Below are positions 1-6,706 of a DNA stretch of 7,974 nucleotides, piece by piece (position 1 is the stretch's first letter; the number at the start of each line of letters is the position of its first letter). Under the pieces are notes generated by a model. It was not told where the DNA came from and did not search any database. It worked only from the letters and a program-made list of their open reading frames with translations. This DNA comes from Pyrinomonadaceae bacterium. Lineage in GTDB: Bacteria; Acidobacteriota; Blastocatellia; Pyrinomonadales; Pyrinomonadaceae. The translations under genes were made by a program, and so were the position numbers. The stretch spans positions 1 through 7,974 of the forward strand of contig JACMLC010000446.1 in the NCBI GenBank assembly GCA_014379795.1, in the 5' to 3' direction.

Positions 1-14
1 CTACCAAACTAAAA

Positions 15-521
15 TCAATCCCGTGGCACGGCGACGCTCGTGGCGGGTCGCCTGCTTAGTGCAATCATCGAGAAGGTTGCGAGGCACAAACCGAAGGCCA
101 GATTTGCCAGCAGCCATGTCCACGAGCGAGACGCACTGCGCCACTCTGCGCCGAGCAGCGTTCCGATGATCACGCTGCCCGTAATCCATAAAATGAATCC
201 GAAAAATATACCGACCGCGACAAGGCCTCTGGTCGGAATGCGTTGTTGGCAGACCGAATACAAAAGAGACACCAACAGGCGCAACAACAGATGGACGCCA
301 AGCCCTATCAGCATCAGCGTATTCGCTTCCATCTGCTCAAAACGCTTGGGCAGGACGAGCGTTGCGAATTGCTTGAGCACTGTTTCCACAGACAAGCCCG
401 AATAAGGCTCCATCAGAATGACCACGCCCAGCATCAAAAATGCCGCGACGAGTCCCGCGAACATTCCCGCGAAGGGCGACAAGGCCATCTCATTAACGTC
501 ATACGGCGAATCAGAAATCAT
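15..521 (-). CDS. Small four-helix integral membrane protein, function unknown
   Basis: This encodes a 168-residue protein that I do not recognise. Hydrophobicity suggests four membrane helices at about residues 16-38, 67-90, 98-122 and 134-156, with short loops and a polar C-terminal tail. There is no obvious signal peptide, catalytic motif or metal-binding cluster. The ATG start is supported by a Shine-Dalgarno GAGG at 530-533, 8 nt upstream; a second in-frame Met at residue 12 is possible but has less support. The stop is TGA. It follows the SGNH hydrolase gene by 33 nt on the same strand and is probably co-transcribed with it from the promoter candidate near 1764-1792. It is far too short to be an MBOAT acyltransferase, a Wzy polymerase or an O-antigen ligase. 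It could be an accessory membrane subunit for the SGNH protein, or an unrelated gene at the end of the locus. The coding call is firm; the function is open. Confidence 0.8.
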   Translation of the reverse strand: MISDSPYDVNEMALSPFAGMFAGLVAAFLMLGVVILMEPYSGLSVETVLKQFATLVLPKRFEQMEANTLMLIGLGVHLLLRLLVSLLYSVCQQRIPTRGLVAVGIFFGFILWITGSVIIGTLLGAEWRSASRSWTWLLANLAFGLCLATFSMIALSRRPATSVAVPRD

Positions 522-529
522 TCAGACAT

Positions 530-533
530 CCTC
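530..533 (-). promoter_or_regulatory. Shine-Dalgarno for the small membrane protein gene
   Basis: On the minus strand GAGG lies 8 nt before the ATG at 521-519. This is a normal spacing and favours the first Met over the in-frame Met at codon 12. Confidence 0.5.
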
Positions 534-554
534 ACGACAAAAGAATTCGGCTGC

Positions 555-1697
555 TTATTTCCCCGCTCCGCTCTGGGGCGCAGACGCCTTTGGAGCCAGC
601 AAATTTTCTTTGCTTAAAAATTCGTACAAACCTTCTGCGACCAGCCGGTTGCCTTCGGGCGAGTAATGGAAAGCGTCCACGTACATCTTGCCACGGTCAG
701 TGGCGTCCATCAGCTTGCGCGTGTCAAAGAAGTATACTAAGTCATGTTTATCGCTTAGCTCAACCAGCAAACTGTCGTAATGCGAGATCATGTCCCGCCA
801 CAGCTCGACATACTTTTGATCCTGCGCCCACAGGGGAAGCGTCGGATTCTTCTCCATGTTAGCGGTCTGATAGTAAAAAGGATCAATCGGAATCAGCACG
901 ACGGGGATAGATTTTTCTTTGCACGAAGCGATGAACGACTCCATCTCGCCGTGCAGATGAGCCAGCATCGCTGCATCCGCAAACGGTTGATACGTCACAT
1001 CCTGCCCGCGACTGCCGCCCTGTTGCGAGCGGCTCGCCGCCGCGCGGTTCAAATAATAGACGGTCGCAAGCTTTTGCATTACGGGCAGCGGCGGCGTAAA
1101 GCCCGCGTACCGCACATCAGCCCAAGTCCGCTCCGGGTTCCACTGCTCGCGGTAATAGGTCAGCAAAGAAATATCATTAAAAGTTGCTTGCAGCGTCACC
1201 ACTGCGGGCGTGTAATTCGGCAGCACATCCAAGCGGAAACGATCCAGCGACTGCCGCATGTTATAGGAAGCGACTCCCGCATTGACTGCGCGAAGCTGCG
1301 AACCTTTGCTCTTGAGCGTCTGGTCTAACTGAAACGAATAAGTTTCTTCGTCACGCACGCCCGACCCGAAAGCTTTTGAATCTCCAAGCGAGACGACGAC
1401 CGGCGTTTGCCTGTCCGGCTCAGACATCGTGGCGGGCGCGCGCAAGCCCTTCTGATTGACAGTGACGCCGATCTGCGAGTCCGAGAATCCGGGACGCAGG
1501 GCATATTGCCTGCGGTCATTAACGGGAGCCACGAACGTGACGTGAAAAGCGTTGTAGTTCCACAACCAGCTCTTCATGCTCCAACGATAATAAATTTGCA
1601 GGCAGGCTTCGCCCAAGAGCAGCGTCACGAGAATGCTGACCAACGAGAGCAAAATATTCTTGCGCTGCGCAGACAGCCATTTAGAAACAGAGGGCAT
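555..1697 (-). CDS. Membrane-anchored SGNH/GDSL hydrolase family protein
   Basis: This 380-residue protein has one hydrophobic segment at about residues 15-36, likely an uncleaved signal anchor that places the rest outside the cytoplasm. A linker with PGF and VNQKGLR (around 69-86) resembles the N-terminal region of many anchored bacterial SGNH proteins. The SGNH blocks are in order: block I LGDSKAFGSG (104-113, nucleophile Ser107), block II NAGVASYN (139-146, Gly141), block III TFND (172-175, Asn174), and block V DAFH (341-344, Asp341 and His344). Block III has Thr where Gly of GxND is usual. Such proteins act as esterases or as O-acetyl-transfer partners in polysaccharide modification (AlgJ/AlgX-like chemistry). 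The surrounding genes favour a glycan substrate, which is inference. The stop is TAA and the ATG has no clear Shine-Dalgarno. The gene heads a probable two-gene unit with the small membrane protein. The fold call is strong; the substrate is unknown. Confidence 0.9.
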   Translation of the reverse strand: MPSVSKWLSAQRKNILLSLVSILVTLLLGEACLQIYYRWSMKSWLWNYNAFHVTFVAPVNDRRQYALRPGFSDSQIGVTVNQKGLRAPATMSEPDRQTPVVVSLGDSKAFGSGVRDEETYSFQLDQTLKSKGSQLRAVNAGVASYNMRQSLDRFRLDVLPNYTPAVVTLQATFNDISLLTYYREQWNPERTWADVRYAGFTPPLPVMQKLATVYYLNRAAASRSQQGGSRGQDVTYQPFADAAMLAHLHGEMESFIASCKEKSIPVVLIPIDPFYYQTANMEKNPTLPLWAQDQKYVELWRDMISHYDSLLVELSDKHDLVYFFDTRKLMDATDRGKMYVDAFHYSPEGNRLVAEGLYEFLSKENLLAPKASAPQSGAGK

Positions 1698-1763
1698 TTA
1701 TTCGCGTCACTTTGATTATTAGAATCTCGAAGGGAGACTTTCACTTACAGGGCGAAAGCGGAT

Positions 1764-1792
1764 AATTTACTTGCACGCCGATGGAATGTCAA
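1764..1792 (-). promoter_or_regulatory. Sigma-70-type promoter candidate for the SGNH hydrolase gene
   Basis: On the minus strand a perfect -35 TTGACA (1792-1787) is followed by a 17-nt spacer and a -10 TAAATT (1769-1764, four of six consensus bases). The predicted start of transcription is near 1757, giving a leader of about 60 nt before the ATG at 1697. It lies directly downstream of the inverted repeat at 1805-1927, so the SGNH and membrane-protein genes probably have their own promoter. This is motif and spacing evidence only. Confidence 0.5.
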
Positions 1793-1804
1793 AAACGGGA
1801 AAGG

Positions 1805-1927
1805 CCACAGAGACACAGAGACACGGAGGAAGGCAAAAGTGAAAACCGGAACGAATGCCCTTCTTAACTTTACCTTTTTACTTTTACCTTTTACCTTCTT
1901 CATCTCCGTGCCTCTGTGTCTCTGTGG
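1805..1927. repeat. Intergenic inverted repeat of CACAGAGA-type 8-nt units
   Basis: Two 24-nt arms (1805-1828 and 1904-1927) are reverse complements with one mismatch. Each arm is three tandem 8-nt units: CACAGAGA, CACAGAGA, CACGGAGG at 1806-1829, and CTCCGTGC, CTCTGTGT, CTCTGTGG at 1904-1927. The 75-nt centre contains a pyrimidine-rich tract on the plus strand. The right arm starts only 10 nt after the methyltransferase stop codon (TAA at 1940-1938), and the left arm lies just upstream of the SGNH promoter candidate. In RNA it could form a long stem that blocks 3' exonucleases, or a weak terminator; on the minus strand a run of five T follows the stem at about 1795-1791. It has no credible coding content. 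It looks like a dispersed genomic repeat family, which one window cannot prove. Confidence 0.8.
1861..1907. repeat. Pyrimidine-rich tract with GGTAAAA repeats
   Basis: Inside the larger inverted repeat the plus strand is almost all T and C with scattered A. Read on the minus strand it contains GGTAAAA-like units repeated several times (GGTAAAAGGTAAAAG and close variants). The strand bias and short direct repeats suggest it is part of the mobile or dispersed unit, not a gene. Confidence 0.55.
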
Positions 1928-1937
1928 TTTAGTTTTC

Positions 1938-2747
1938 TTAATTGCTCACATTGCTCCGCGTGAATTTCAGCTTCACATTTCGCAGAAACTGGAAAATAGG
2001 TTTATTCGCAAAATTGCGGAAATGATCGTTGGCCTGAAGCGAAGCTATGTATGCGACGTAATTGTTTACCAGCATCTCTTTGATGTGCGGCACTTCGTGC
2101 ATCCGAAAATCATTCAGCTCGACGACAAAAACCGAATCAGGCAGGATATAAGCGCGAAAATCCGCCCGTTGCGCTTTGAGATAAGAGGTCACGCGCTCCA
2201 GCCCGTTATAAATAATCGGAGCATCGTGAAAAACGATAATCCCGTCTTTGTCCACCACCTTCAGACAGAACAGAAAATCGTTGAAGCAGGCTTCATCAGT
2301 ATGCTCGCCGTCAATAAAACAGATTTGCGGGCGATGCTGTATCTGCGACTCGGAGATATTGCTTGCGTCATCATCTATACAATTAATCTTGGAAAGCCCT
2401 GCTTCGGAAATTTGCTTTAAGTTGTCGAGCATTCTCTGTGTCGAGTTGTTCTCATACTCATAATTCATCCCGCGCTCGTCCGGCTGTGACGGCGGCCTTT
2501 TATCAATCGAGTAGATGTGGCTACATTGCGCATCGAGCAAATACGGCTGAAGGCTGCCGCCCAGATACGAGCCGATTTCAAGATACGTATAAGTCGGCCT
2601 TAAAATCCTGACGGCCAGTTGGCAGGCCAACAAAGAACGCTTGTCCCTGTCGGTCGTCTGGCTCGCAATCTTCTCAAAGAGCTTGATGTCGAGCCTTTCA
2701 AGCTGTCCTTCAAACTCCGTCAACAGTTCTTTCTCGCTAACAGCCAA
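1938..2747 (-). CDS. Class I SAM-dependent methyltransferase (Methyltransf_24-like)
   Basis: This encodes 269 residues with a Rossmann-type methyltransferase core. Motif I is YLEIGSYLGGSL (55-66, the SAM-binding glycine loop). It is followed by the acidic end of strand 2 in YSIDKRPP (Asp82), an acidic patch IDDDAS around 124-129, motif FIDGEHTDEA (144-153), and a strand ending FHDAP (173-177). These features match the Methyltransf_24 group, whose members often methylate sugars or small molecules and carry a metal-binding Asp/His pair. A C-terminal extension from about 190 to 269 has no motif that I recognise. The start is TTG at 2747, supported by AAGGAG at 2761-2756 with an 8-nt spacer; no better ATG lies nearby. 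A -10-like TATACT at 2776-2771 is a weak promoter hint without a good -35. The gene stands alone between two repeat-filled gaps. The likely role is O- or N-methylation of a sugar in this polysaccharide; the exact substrate is unknown. Confidence 0.88.
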   Translation of the reverse strand: MAVSEKELLTEFEGQLERLDIKLFEKIASQTTDRDKRSLLACQLAVRILRPTYTYLEIGSYLGGSLQPYLLDAQCSHIYSIDKRPPSQPDERGMNYEYENNSTQRMLDNLKQISEAGLSKINCIDDDASNISESQIQHRPQICFIDGEHTDEACFNDFLFCLKVVDKDGIIVFHDAPIIYNGLERVTSYLKAQRADFRAYILPDSVFVVELNDFRMHEVPHIKEMLVNNYVAYIASLQANDHFRNFANKPIFQFLRNVKLKFTRSNVSN

Positions 2748-2755
2748 ATCAGTGA

Positions 2756-2761
2756 CTCCTT
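2756..2761 (-). promoter_or_regulatory. Shine-Dalgarno that fixes the TTG start of the methyltransferase
   Basis: On the minus strand AAGGAG is followed by 8 nt and then TTG (2747-2745). The strong match and ideal spacing decide for this non-ATG start. Confidence 0.7.
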
Positions 2762-2784
2762 TTACCGCTCAGTATAAAAATGTA

Positions 2785-2930
2785 AATCAAGAGTAGAAAA
2801 TCTTTGCGTGCTTTGCGTCTTAAATCTTTGCGCCCTTTGCGTTAAAAAAGCCTTTAACCGCAAAGACCGCAAAGTGAAACCCCGCAAAGAACGCAAAGAA
2901 AAAGCTGTTGATTTGTTTCTACCCTTGATT
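2785..2930. repeat. Inverted array of CTTTGCG/CGCAAAG heptamers with outer arms
   Basis: Four CTTTGCG units (starting at 2802, 2811, 2826, 2835) face four CGCAAAG units (starting at 2859, 2868, 2883, 2892). Within each pair the starts are 9 nt apart, and the two pairs on each side are 24 nt apart, so the geometry is the same on both halves. Outside this lie two 15-nt arms, AATCAAGAGTAGAAA (2785-2799) and TTTCTACCCTTGATT (2916-2930), reverse complements with one mismatch. The element fills most of the 198-nt gap between rfbF and the methyltransferase. It could fold into a long cruciform or RNA stem. The open frame reading through it (minus strand, about 2762-3040) gives a low-complexity product of Leu-Arg-Ser and Gln-Arg repeats and overlaps rfbF, so I do not call a gene. 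Confidence 0.85.
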
Positions 2931-2945
2931 CGCATATAAAAATTT

Positions 2946-3728
2946 CTAATCCCAAACTTTCCAAGGCGCGTCGCCGGATTGCCAGAGGTCTTCGAGCAGC
3001 TTCCATTCGCGATAGGTGTCCATCGGCTGCCAGAATCCATTGTGCGGGCAGACCATCAATTCGCCGTCGGCTGCGAGCCGTTGCAATGGCTCGCTCTCCA
3101 AAGTCAGGTCTTCCCTATCGTCCAGATATTTTTCCACAAATTCCGGCTCGAAGACAAAGAAGCCGCCGTTGATAAAGCCTTCCGTGACCTGCGGCTTTTC
3201 GGCGAAAGATGCGACCTGCTGCCCCGCTATGTGCAATTCGCCGAAACGTCCCGGCGGGCGCACGCCCGTCACCGTCCCTATCTTTCCGTGTGAGCGATGG
3301 AATTTAAGCAAGTCCTCGATCCGCACATCGCCAAGACCATCGCCATAAGTCAGACAAAAAGTTTCTCCGTCAAAATAACGCGAGGCGCGATGCACGCGCG
3401 CTCCCGTCATTGCGCTCTCGCCTGTTTCGGCTAAGGTCACAGTCCAGCCGTCTTCTCCATGGCCGTGGTGAAAATCTACGACGGGGCGCTTTCCCAGACG
3501 AACCGTGCAATCATTCATGCGCGCTTCGTAGTTGACGAAAAAATCTTTGATGACATGGCCTTTGTAACCCAGACAGAGGACGAATTCATTCAGGCCATAA
3601 TGAGCATACAGCTTCATAATGTGCCAGAGAATCGGTCGCCCGCCGATTTCAACCATCGGCTTTGGCCTGACTTCAGTCTCTTCGCGAAGCCTTGTTCCCT
3701 GCCCGCCGCATAAGATAACAACTTTCAT
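2946..3728 (-). CDS. rfbF: Glucose-1-phosphate cytidylyltransferase
   Basis: This enzyme makes CDP-glucose and pyrophosphate from CTP and glucose 1-phosphate (EC 2.7.7.33) in the cytoplasm. It is the first step toward CDP-3,6-dideoxyhexoses and other CDP-linked sugars of O-antigens. The 260-residue protein is full length for the family. It has the N-terminal nucleotide-binding loop CGGQGTRL (7-14), the RPKPMVEIGGRPILWHIM block (21-38), the metal-binding Asp130 in TYGDGLGD (127-134), EKP (177-179) in the sugar-binding region, and GFINGGFFVFEP (184-195). The whole sequence reads like RfbF and not like the related RmlA or GalU. The start is ATG, 28 nt after the flippase stop, with a purine-rich GAAGAGAG stretch upstream serving as ribosome site. 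The stop is TAG. The usual partner, CDP-glucose 4,6-dehydratase (rfbG), does not follow; the next sequence is a repeat array and a methyltransferase. Confidence 0.96.
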   Translation of the reverse strand: MKVVILCGGQGTRLREETEVRPKPMVEIGGRPILWHIMKLYAHYGLNEFVLCLGYKGHVIKDFFVNYEARMNDCTVRLGKRPVVDFHHGHGEDGWTVTLAETGESAMTGARVHRASRYFDGETFCLTYGDGLGDVRIEDLLKFHRSHGKIGTVTGVRPPGRFGELHIAGQQVASFAEKPQVTEGFINGGFFVFEPEFVEKYLDDREDLTLESEPLQRLAADGELMVCPHNGFWQPMDTYREWKLLEDLWQSGDAPWKVWD

Positions 3729-3756
3729 TCAGTTTCTCTCTTCTGAAAATAAATTT

Positions 3757-5295
3757 TCAACCGATTCTTTCGCTCAAATTCTGCGCTCTCAAACTGTTCG
3801 TCAGCCGTGTTGCAAGCTGCCGCAGCCAAGCGCGCTCTTCCCTGTCCAGAAATCCCACAGTCCAGATGATGCCAAAATATAACGCGCCGCTCACGCTGAT
3901 GCTCATGATGAGCCACAACCATCCGGCGGGCAGCTTGTAAAAAAGAAACCACTCTGCCGCAGCCATCACCGCGCCCGCCAGCAATAAAACCCAGCCCGTC
4001 CGCAGCCAGAACCGCCAGAGAATCTTTCCAAAAACCAGACGCTCTGTCAGCGCTATATAAAAAGGAATGGTGAGCGCGCTGGCAAGCCGCCCGTACGCCA
4101 TCCCTTCAATGCCCAGCAGCGGCGTCAGCCAGAGCATCAACGGCACGGCAATCACTATCCACGATAATATCAGCAACGCATTGCGTCCGGGATGTCCAAT
4201 TCCATCCGCTATCTGCCAAGCCACGATGCCCCACGCGATCAGGCCAAACACTCCGGCCTGAATCATCAACACCTTGCTAGAGTTGCGCGCAAACTCCGCT
4301 CCCATCCAGTTAAAGAGTATCTGATAGCTTCCGATTATCAACGTCACGGTCAGAAACAGCACCAGCATGCTGATGTACTTGTAAGCCCGCGTGTAGATGG
4401 CATGAAGCCGCGCTGTGTCCTGTTGCGCACCGGCCTCGCTCGCTAAGGGGAAAATCACCAGCGTCAGGCTTGAGATAAAAGCATGTATGTAGATAGCAAT
4501 CGTCATCGGGACGACATAGAACGTGACGGCGGCAGGGCCGAGCGTGCGCGTCAGCCAACCGCGCTCAAACAAGAGAAGCAGGTTTGCCAGCACCTGATAA
4601 GCGATGACCGCTCCGCTAAAACGCAAAATCCCGACGAGCAAATCTTTCTTCAGCCGGAAAGTCAGTCGCGCTTCCGGCAGCAATCGCCGCGCAGCAATAA
4701 AATAAGCCGCGCACGAAAGCCCCGTCGCAAACGCGTTCCAGGCGACCAGCGACTTGACGCCGAACCCTTGCCAGACCAGCATGCCGTTGCCGCCAATCGT
4801 CACAATCCCCGTGCAGGTCGTAATCAGCGCATAAACATCAAAACGCTGGACGGCCTGCGGCACTGCATTAAAGACTTGGCTGATGACTGTCAATAGCAAG
4901 GCCACCGCCGCGAGATAAAAAGCCAGCCGCGCATTCGCCTGAAGCTCTGGCGTGATTTTGAGCACACGCGTCACAAGCACGTCGGCAGAGAGCGCCAACC
5001 CGCCCGCGCTCAACACGCCGACGACAAGATTGATGATGAGAGTAGTTGATAAAACTTCTCCAACCCGCTCAGTCTGCTGGTTCGCCCTGTAAGCAGCGAT
5101 GTATTTGGTAATCGCCCGACCGACATTGAACGTAAAAGAATACGCGACGAAACCCATCACCAATGCATAGAGACCATAAGATTCAGCCCCCAGACCATGC
5201 ACGATGAGCGGCGTCAGCGCAAACGTAAACCCGAGCGGCAAAAGCCACGAGAGAAATCCGGCCAAAACATTTCGCGATAAACTGATTCTCTTCAT
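3757..5295 (-). CDS. Wzx-type polysaccharide repeat-unit flippase (MOP superfamily)
   Basis: This 512-residue polytopic protein has about 14 hydrophobic helices (roughly 11-33, 41-66, 85-107, 122-145, 155-178, 182-202, 219-242, 258-283, 305-328, 343-365, 374-392, 397-418, 432-452, 456-483). Length and helix number fit the RfbX/Wzx polysaccharide transporters of the MOP superfamily. The N-terminal pattern with LTPLIVHGLGAESYGLYAL (27-45) is typical of the group, which carries lipid-linked oligosaccharides from the cytoplasmic to the periplasmic face of the inner membrane. Helix 1 follows a short basic start (MKRISLSRN). The ATG comes 3 nt after the GT4 stop codon (TGA, CGC, ATG) and has no clear Shine-Dalgarno of its own, so translation is probably coupled. 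The C-terminus ends in a short basic cytoplasmic tail. A MurJ-type lipid II flippase is less likely given length and context. The family is clear; the transported unit is not known. Confidence 0.93.
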   Translation of the reverse strand: MKRISLSRNVLAGFLSWLLPLGFTFALTPLIVHGLGAESYGLYALVMGFVAYSFTFNVGRAITKYIAAYRANQQTERVGEVLSTTLIINLVVGVLSAGGLALSADVLVTRVLKITPELQANARLAFYLAAVALLLTVISQVFNAVPQAVQRFDVYALITTCTGIVTIGGNGMLVWQGFGVKSLVAWNAFATGLSCAAYFIAARRLLPEARLTFRLKKDLLVGILRFSGAVIAYQVLANLLLLFERGWLTRTLGPAAVTFYVVPMTIAIYIHAFISSLTLVIFPLASEAGAQQDTARLHAIYTRAYKYISMLVLFLTVTLIIGSYQILFNWMGAEFARNSSKVLMIQAGVFGLIAWGIVAWQIADGIGHPGRNALLILSWIVIAVPLMLWLTPLLGIEGMAYGRLASALTIPFYIALTERLVFGKILWRFWLRTGWVLLLAGAVMAAAEWFLFYKLPAGWLWLIMSISVSGALYFGIIWTVGFLDREERAWLRQLATRLTNSLRAQNLSERIG

Positions 5296-5298
5296 GCG

Positions 5299-6525
5299 TC
5301 AAACACGCTCTAGGGCGCATTCATCATACAGGCCAACGGTAATTTGCGCCGTCCTGCGCTCGTCAAAATTAGCAAGCACATGAGCCTGCCCTGCACGCGC
5401 GAGCGAAACGCGCGCAACATCATCCGCCAACATCTTCGCGATAGCGTTTGCCAGAGAAGCGCTGTCACCCGGCGGAATAAGAATGCCCGTCTCCCCGTCC
5501 GTCACTGCCTCCGGGATGGCGTTGATTCTTGATGCGATGCAAGCTTTGCCAAGCGCCATCGCTTCGAGCAGCGCGACCGGCAAGCCTTCGTTTGAGCTTG
5601 GCAAGACAAACAAGTCCGCGAGGCGCAGCAGCGTGAGCAAATCAAGACGGCTCTGGCCGATCTCATCCGAACTCAGCAAGCGAAAGGAATCGCTCAAGCC
5701 GTATTCTTCGACGCGCCGCGCTGTTTCTTCGTCAAGCTTACCGGTTCCAATCCACACGAACATCATCTCAGGATGCTCGCGCATGAGTTTTTGCGCGGCT
5801 TCGAGCAACACCCAACAGCCCTTGCGCTCGATAAATTGTCCCACCGCGAACACGTAAAAACGGTCAGTAGGAAGCCCGTACCTGCGGCACAGCTCTGCGC
5901 GATTAAACTCCGGCGCCAGCGCCTCTTTGATCTCACAGACATCAACGCCGGAATAAGCCAGCCTGATTTTTGAAACAATCTTTTCCGAAAGAAAAGGTTT
6001 CAAACTCTCTCTCACGTCCCGGTTCGAGGCCAGCAGGTGAAAGCCTTTCATTCGCCCGAGAATATTAAATTTCAATTTCCACGCGAAGCCACGGCTCAGG
6101 GAAATCTGCGGCAGCGCCGTGTGCAGTGTGACCAAAACCTGCCCGCGCCATGAAAGATAAAGCAACAGCCAGAATGATTGCCACGGCCCTATGTCTACAT
6201 GCAAAGTCGCGCGCCGTCTCCTGCTCCAACCGAGATGACGCGCAATCGCAAAATCCGTCTGAGCCTTTTTAAGCCGCCGACGCAATTTGTCCCGCAAATT
6301 GTGTATGGGTGCGTTGTCAAAGTGCGAGTCAAAGAATTCACATGGAACACCCAGATGCTGCATATATCCAAGCACCCTGTCGGCAGAGCCTCTTGGCATC
6401 AGTGCGCTGACGGCATACCGCGCTCGCGCCAGCTTCATCAGCCCCATAAAATAGATTTGCGCGCCGCCCCAATTTAAGTAAGGCCACACATACAGAACTT
6501 CCTTCTTGCCCTTCCTCTCATTCAT
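5299..6525 (-). CDS. Glycosyltransferase family 4 (GT-B fold)
   Basis: This 408-residue protein has the GT-B layout of GT4 retaining glycosyltransferases. The N-terminal acceptor domain starts with VLYVWPYLNWGGAQIYF (10-26), including the glycine pair common in this family, and contains TLHT (133-136). The linker has AYSGVD (190-195). The C-terminal Rossmann domain has AVGQFIERKGCWVLLEA (227-243), where Arg234 and Lys235 fit the phosphate-binding pair. It also has the donor-binding EX7E motif, Glu313 to Glu321, in NEGLPVALLEAMALGKACI (312-330), then NAIPEAV and GETGILIPPGD (335-354). It is probably soluble or peripheral at the inner membrane and adds one sugar from a nucleotide-sugar donor. 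The ATG lies 13 nt from a perfect repeat arm and lacks a recognisable Shine-Dalgarno. The gene begins the tight GT4-flippase-rfbF unit. Donor and linkage cannot be read from sequence alone. Confidence 0.95.
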   Translation of the reverse strand: MNERKGKKEVLYVWPYLNWGGAQIYFMGLMKLARARYAVSALMPRGSADRVLGYMQHLGVPCEFFDSHFDNAPIHNLRDKLRRRLKKAQTDFAIARHLGWSRRRRATLHVDIGPWQSFWLLLYLSWRGQVLVTLHTALPQISLSRGFAWKLKFNILGRMKGFHLLASNRDVRESLKPFLSEKIVSKIRLAYSGVDVCEIKEALAPEFNRAELCRRYGLPTDRFYVFAVGQFIERKGCWVLLEAAQKLMREHPEMMFVWIGTGKLDEETARRVEEYGLSDSFRLLSSDEIGQSRLDLLTLLRLADLFVLPSSNEGLPVALLEAMALGKACIASRINAIPEAVTDGETGILIPPGDSASLANAIAKMLADDVARVSLARAGQAHVLANFDERRTAQITVGLYDECALERV

Positions 6526-6538
6526 TTGTTGGATTGCT

Positions 6539-6706
6539 TAAATTGCCACTAGCTTTAGCTAGTGGAGAAATGTTTGCCCCTAGGCTTTCGGCTTTAGCCG
6601 AACGATTTAAGCTAAAGCAATAAGGATTAGGATTTATTTAAATTTTGGCTCAAGCCTGCTTTCTGTTATTCCATCCCGTCCACTAGCTAAAGCTAGTGGC
6701 AATTTA
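6539..6706. repeat. REPIN-like inverted pair of palindromic units (CCACTAGC type)
   Basis: Two 27-nt arms (6539-6565 and 6680-6706) are perfect reverse complements. Each arm contains a 20-nt self-palindrome, CCACTAGCTTTAGCTAGTGG (6546-6565) and its complement (6680-6699), able to form its own hairpin with 8-9 bp. Between them are another palindrome (6587-6602) and a related GCTAAAGC word (6611-6618). This architecture, two short palindromes in opposite orientation about 100 nt apart, matches REPINs, which in other bacteria are moved by RAYT (TnpA-REP) transposases. The element fills the gap between the GT2 stop and the GT4 start. The full gap is non-coding, and I find no convincing promoter in it. 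The hairpin nearest GT4 falls in its untranslated leader. Confidence 0.88.
6587..6602. repeat. Central palindrome TTCGGCTTTAGCCGAA
   Basis: This is a 16-nt palindrome with 7-bp arms around a TT centre, lying inside the larger inverted pair. It shares the GCTTTAGC core with the outer palindromes, so it may be a diverged third unit. It could form a small hairpin in RNA from either strand. Confidence 0.7.

Noticed and set aside
780..1328. Plus-strand frame of 182 codons opposite the SGNH hydrolase gene
   Set aside because: It is rich in Arg and His, lacks domains, and mirrors a gene with clear catalytic motifs on the other strand.
1839..2420. Plus-strand frame of 193 codons with a hydrophobic start
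   Set aside because: The apparent signal-like start comes from the pyrimidine-rich repeat tract, and the rest is antisense to the methyltransferase.
2802..2898. Possible CRISPR array because of regularly spaced repeats
   Set aside because: The units are only 7 nt, the linkers are 2-17 nt, and half are inverted. There are no direct repeats of CRISPR length, and no cas genes are present.
2762..3040. Minus-strand frame of 92 codons across the CTTTGCG array
   Set aside because: Its product is low-complexity repeat translation (Leu-Arg-Ser and Gln-Arg units), and it overlaps the 3' end of rfbF in another frame. It is explained by the repeat.
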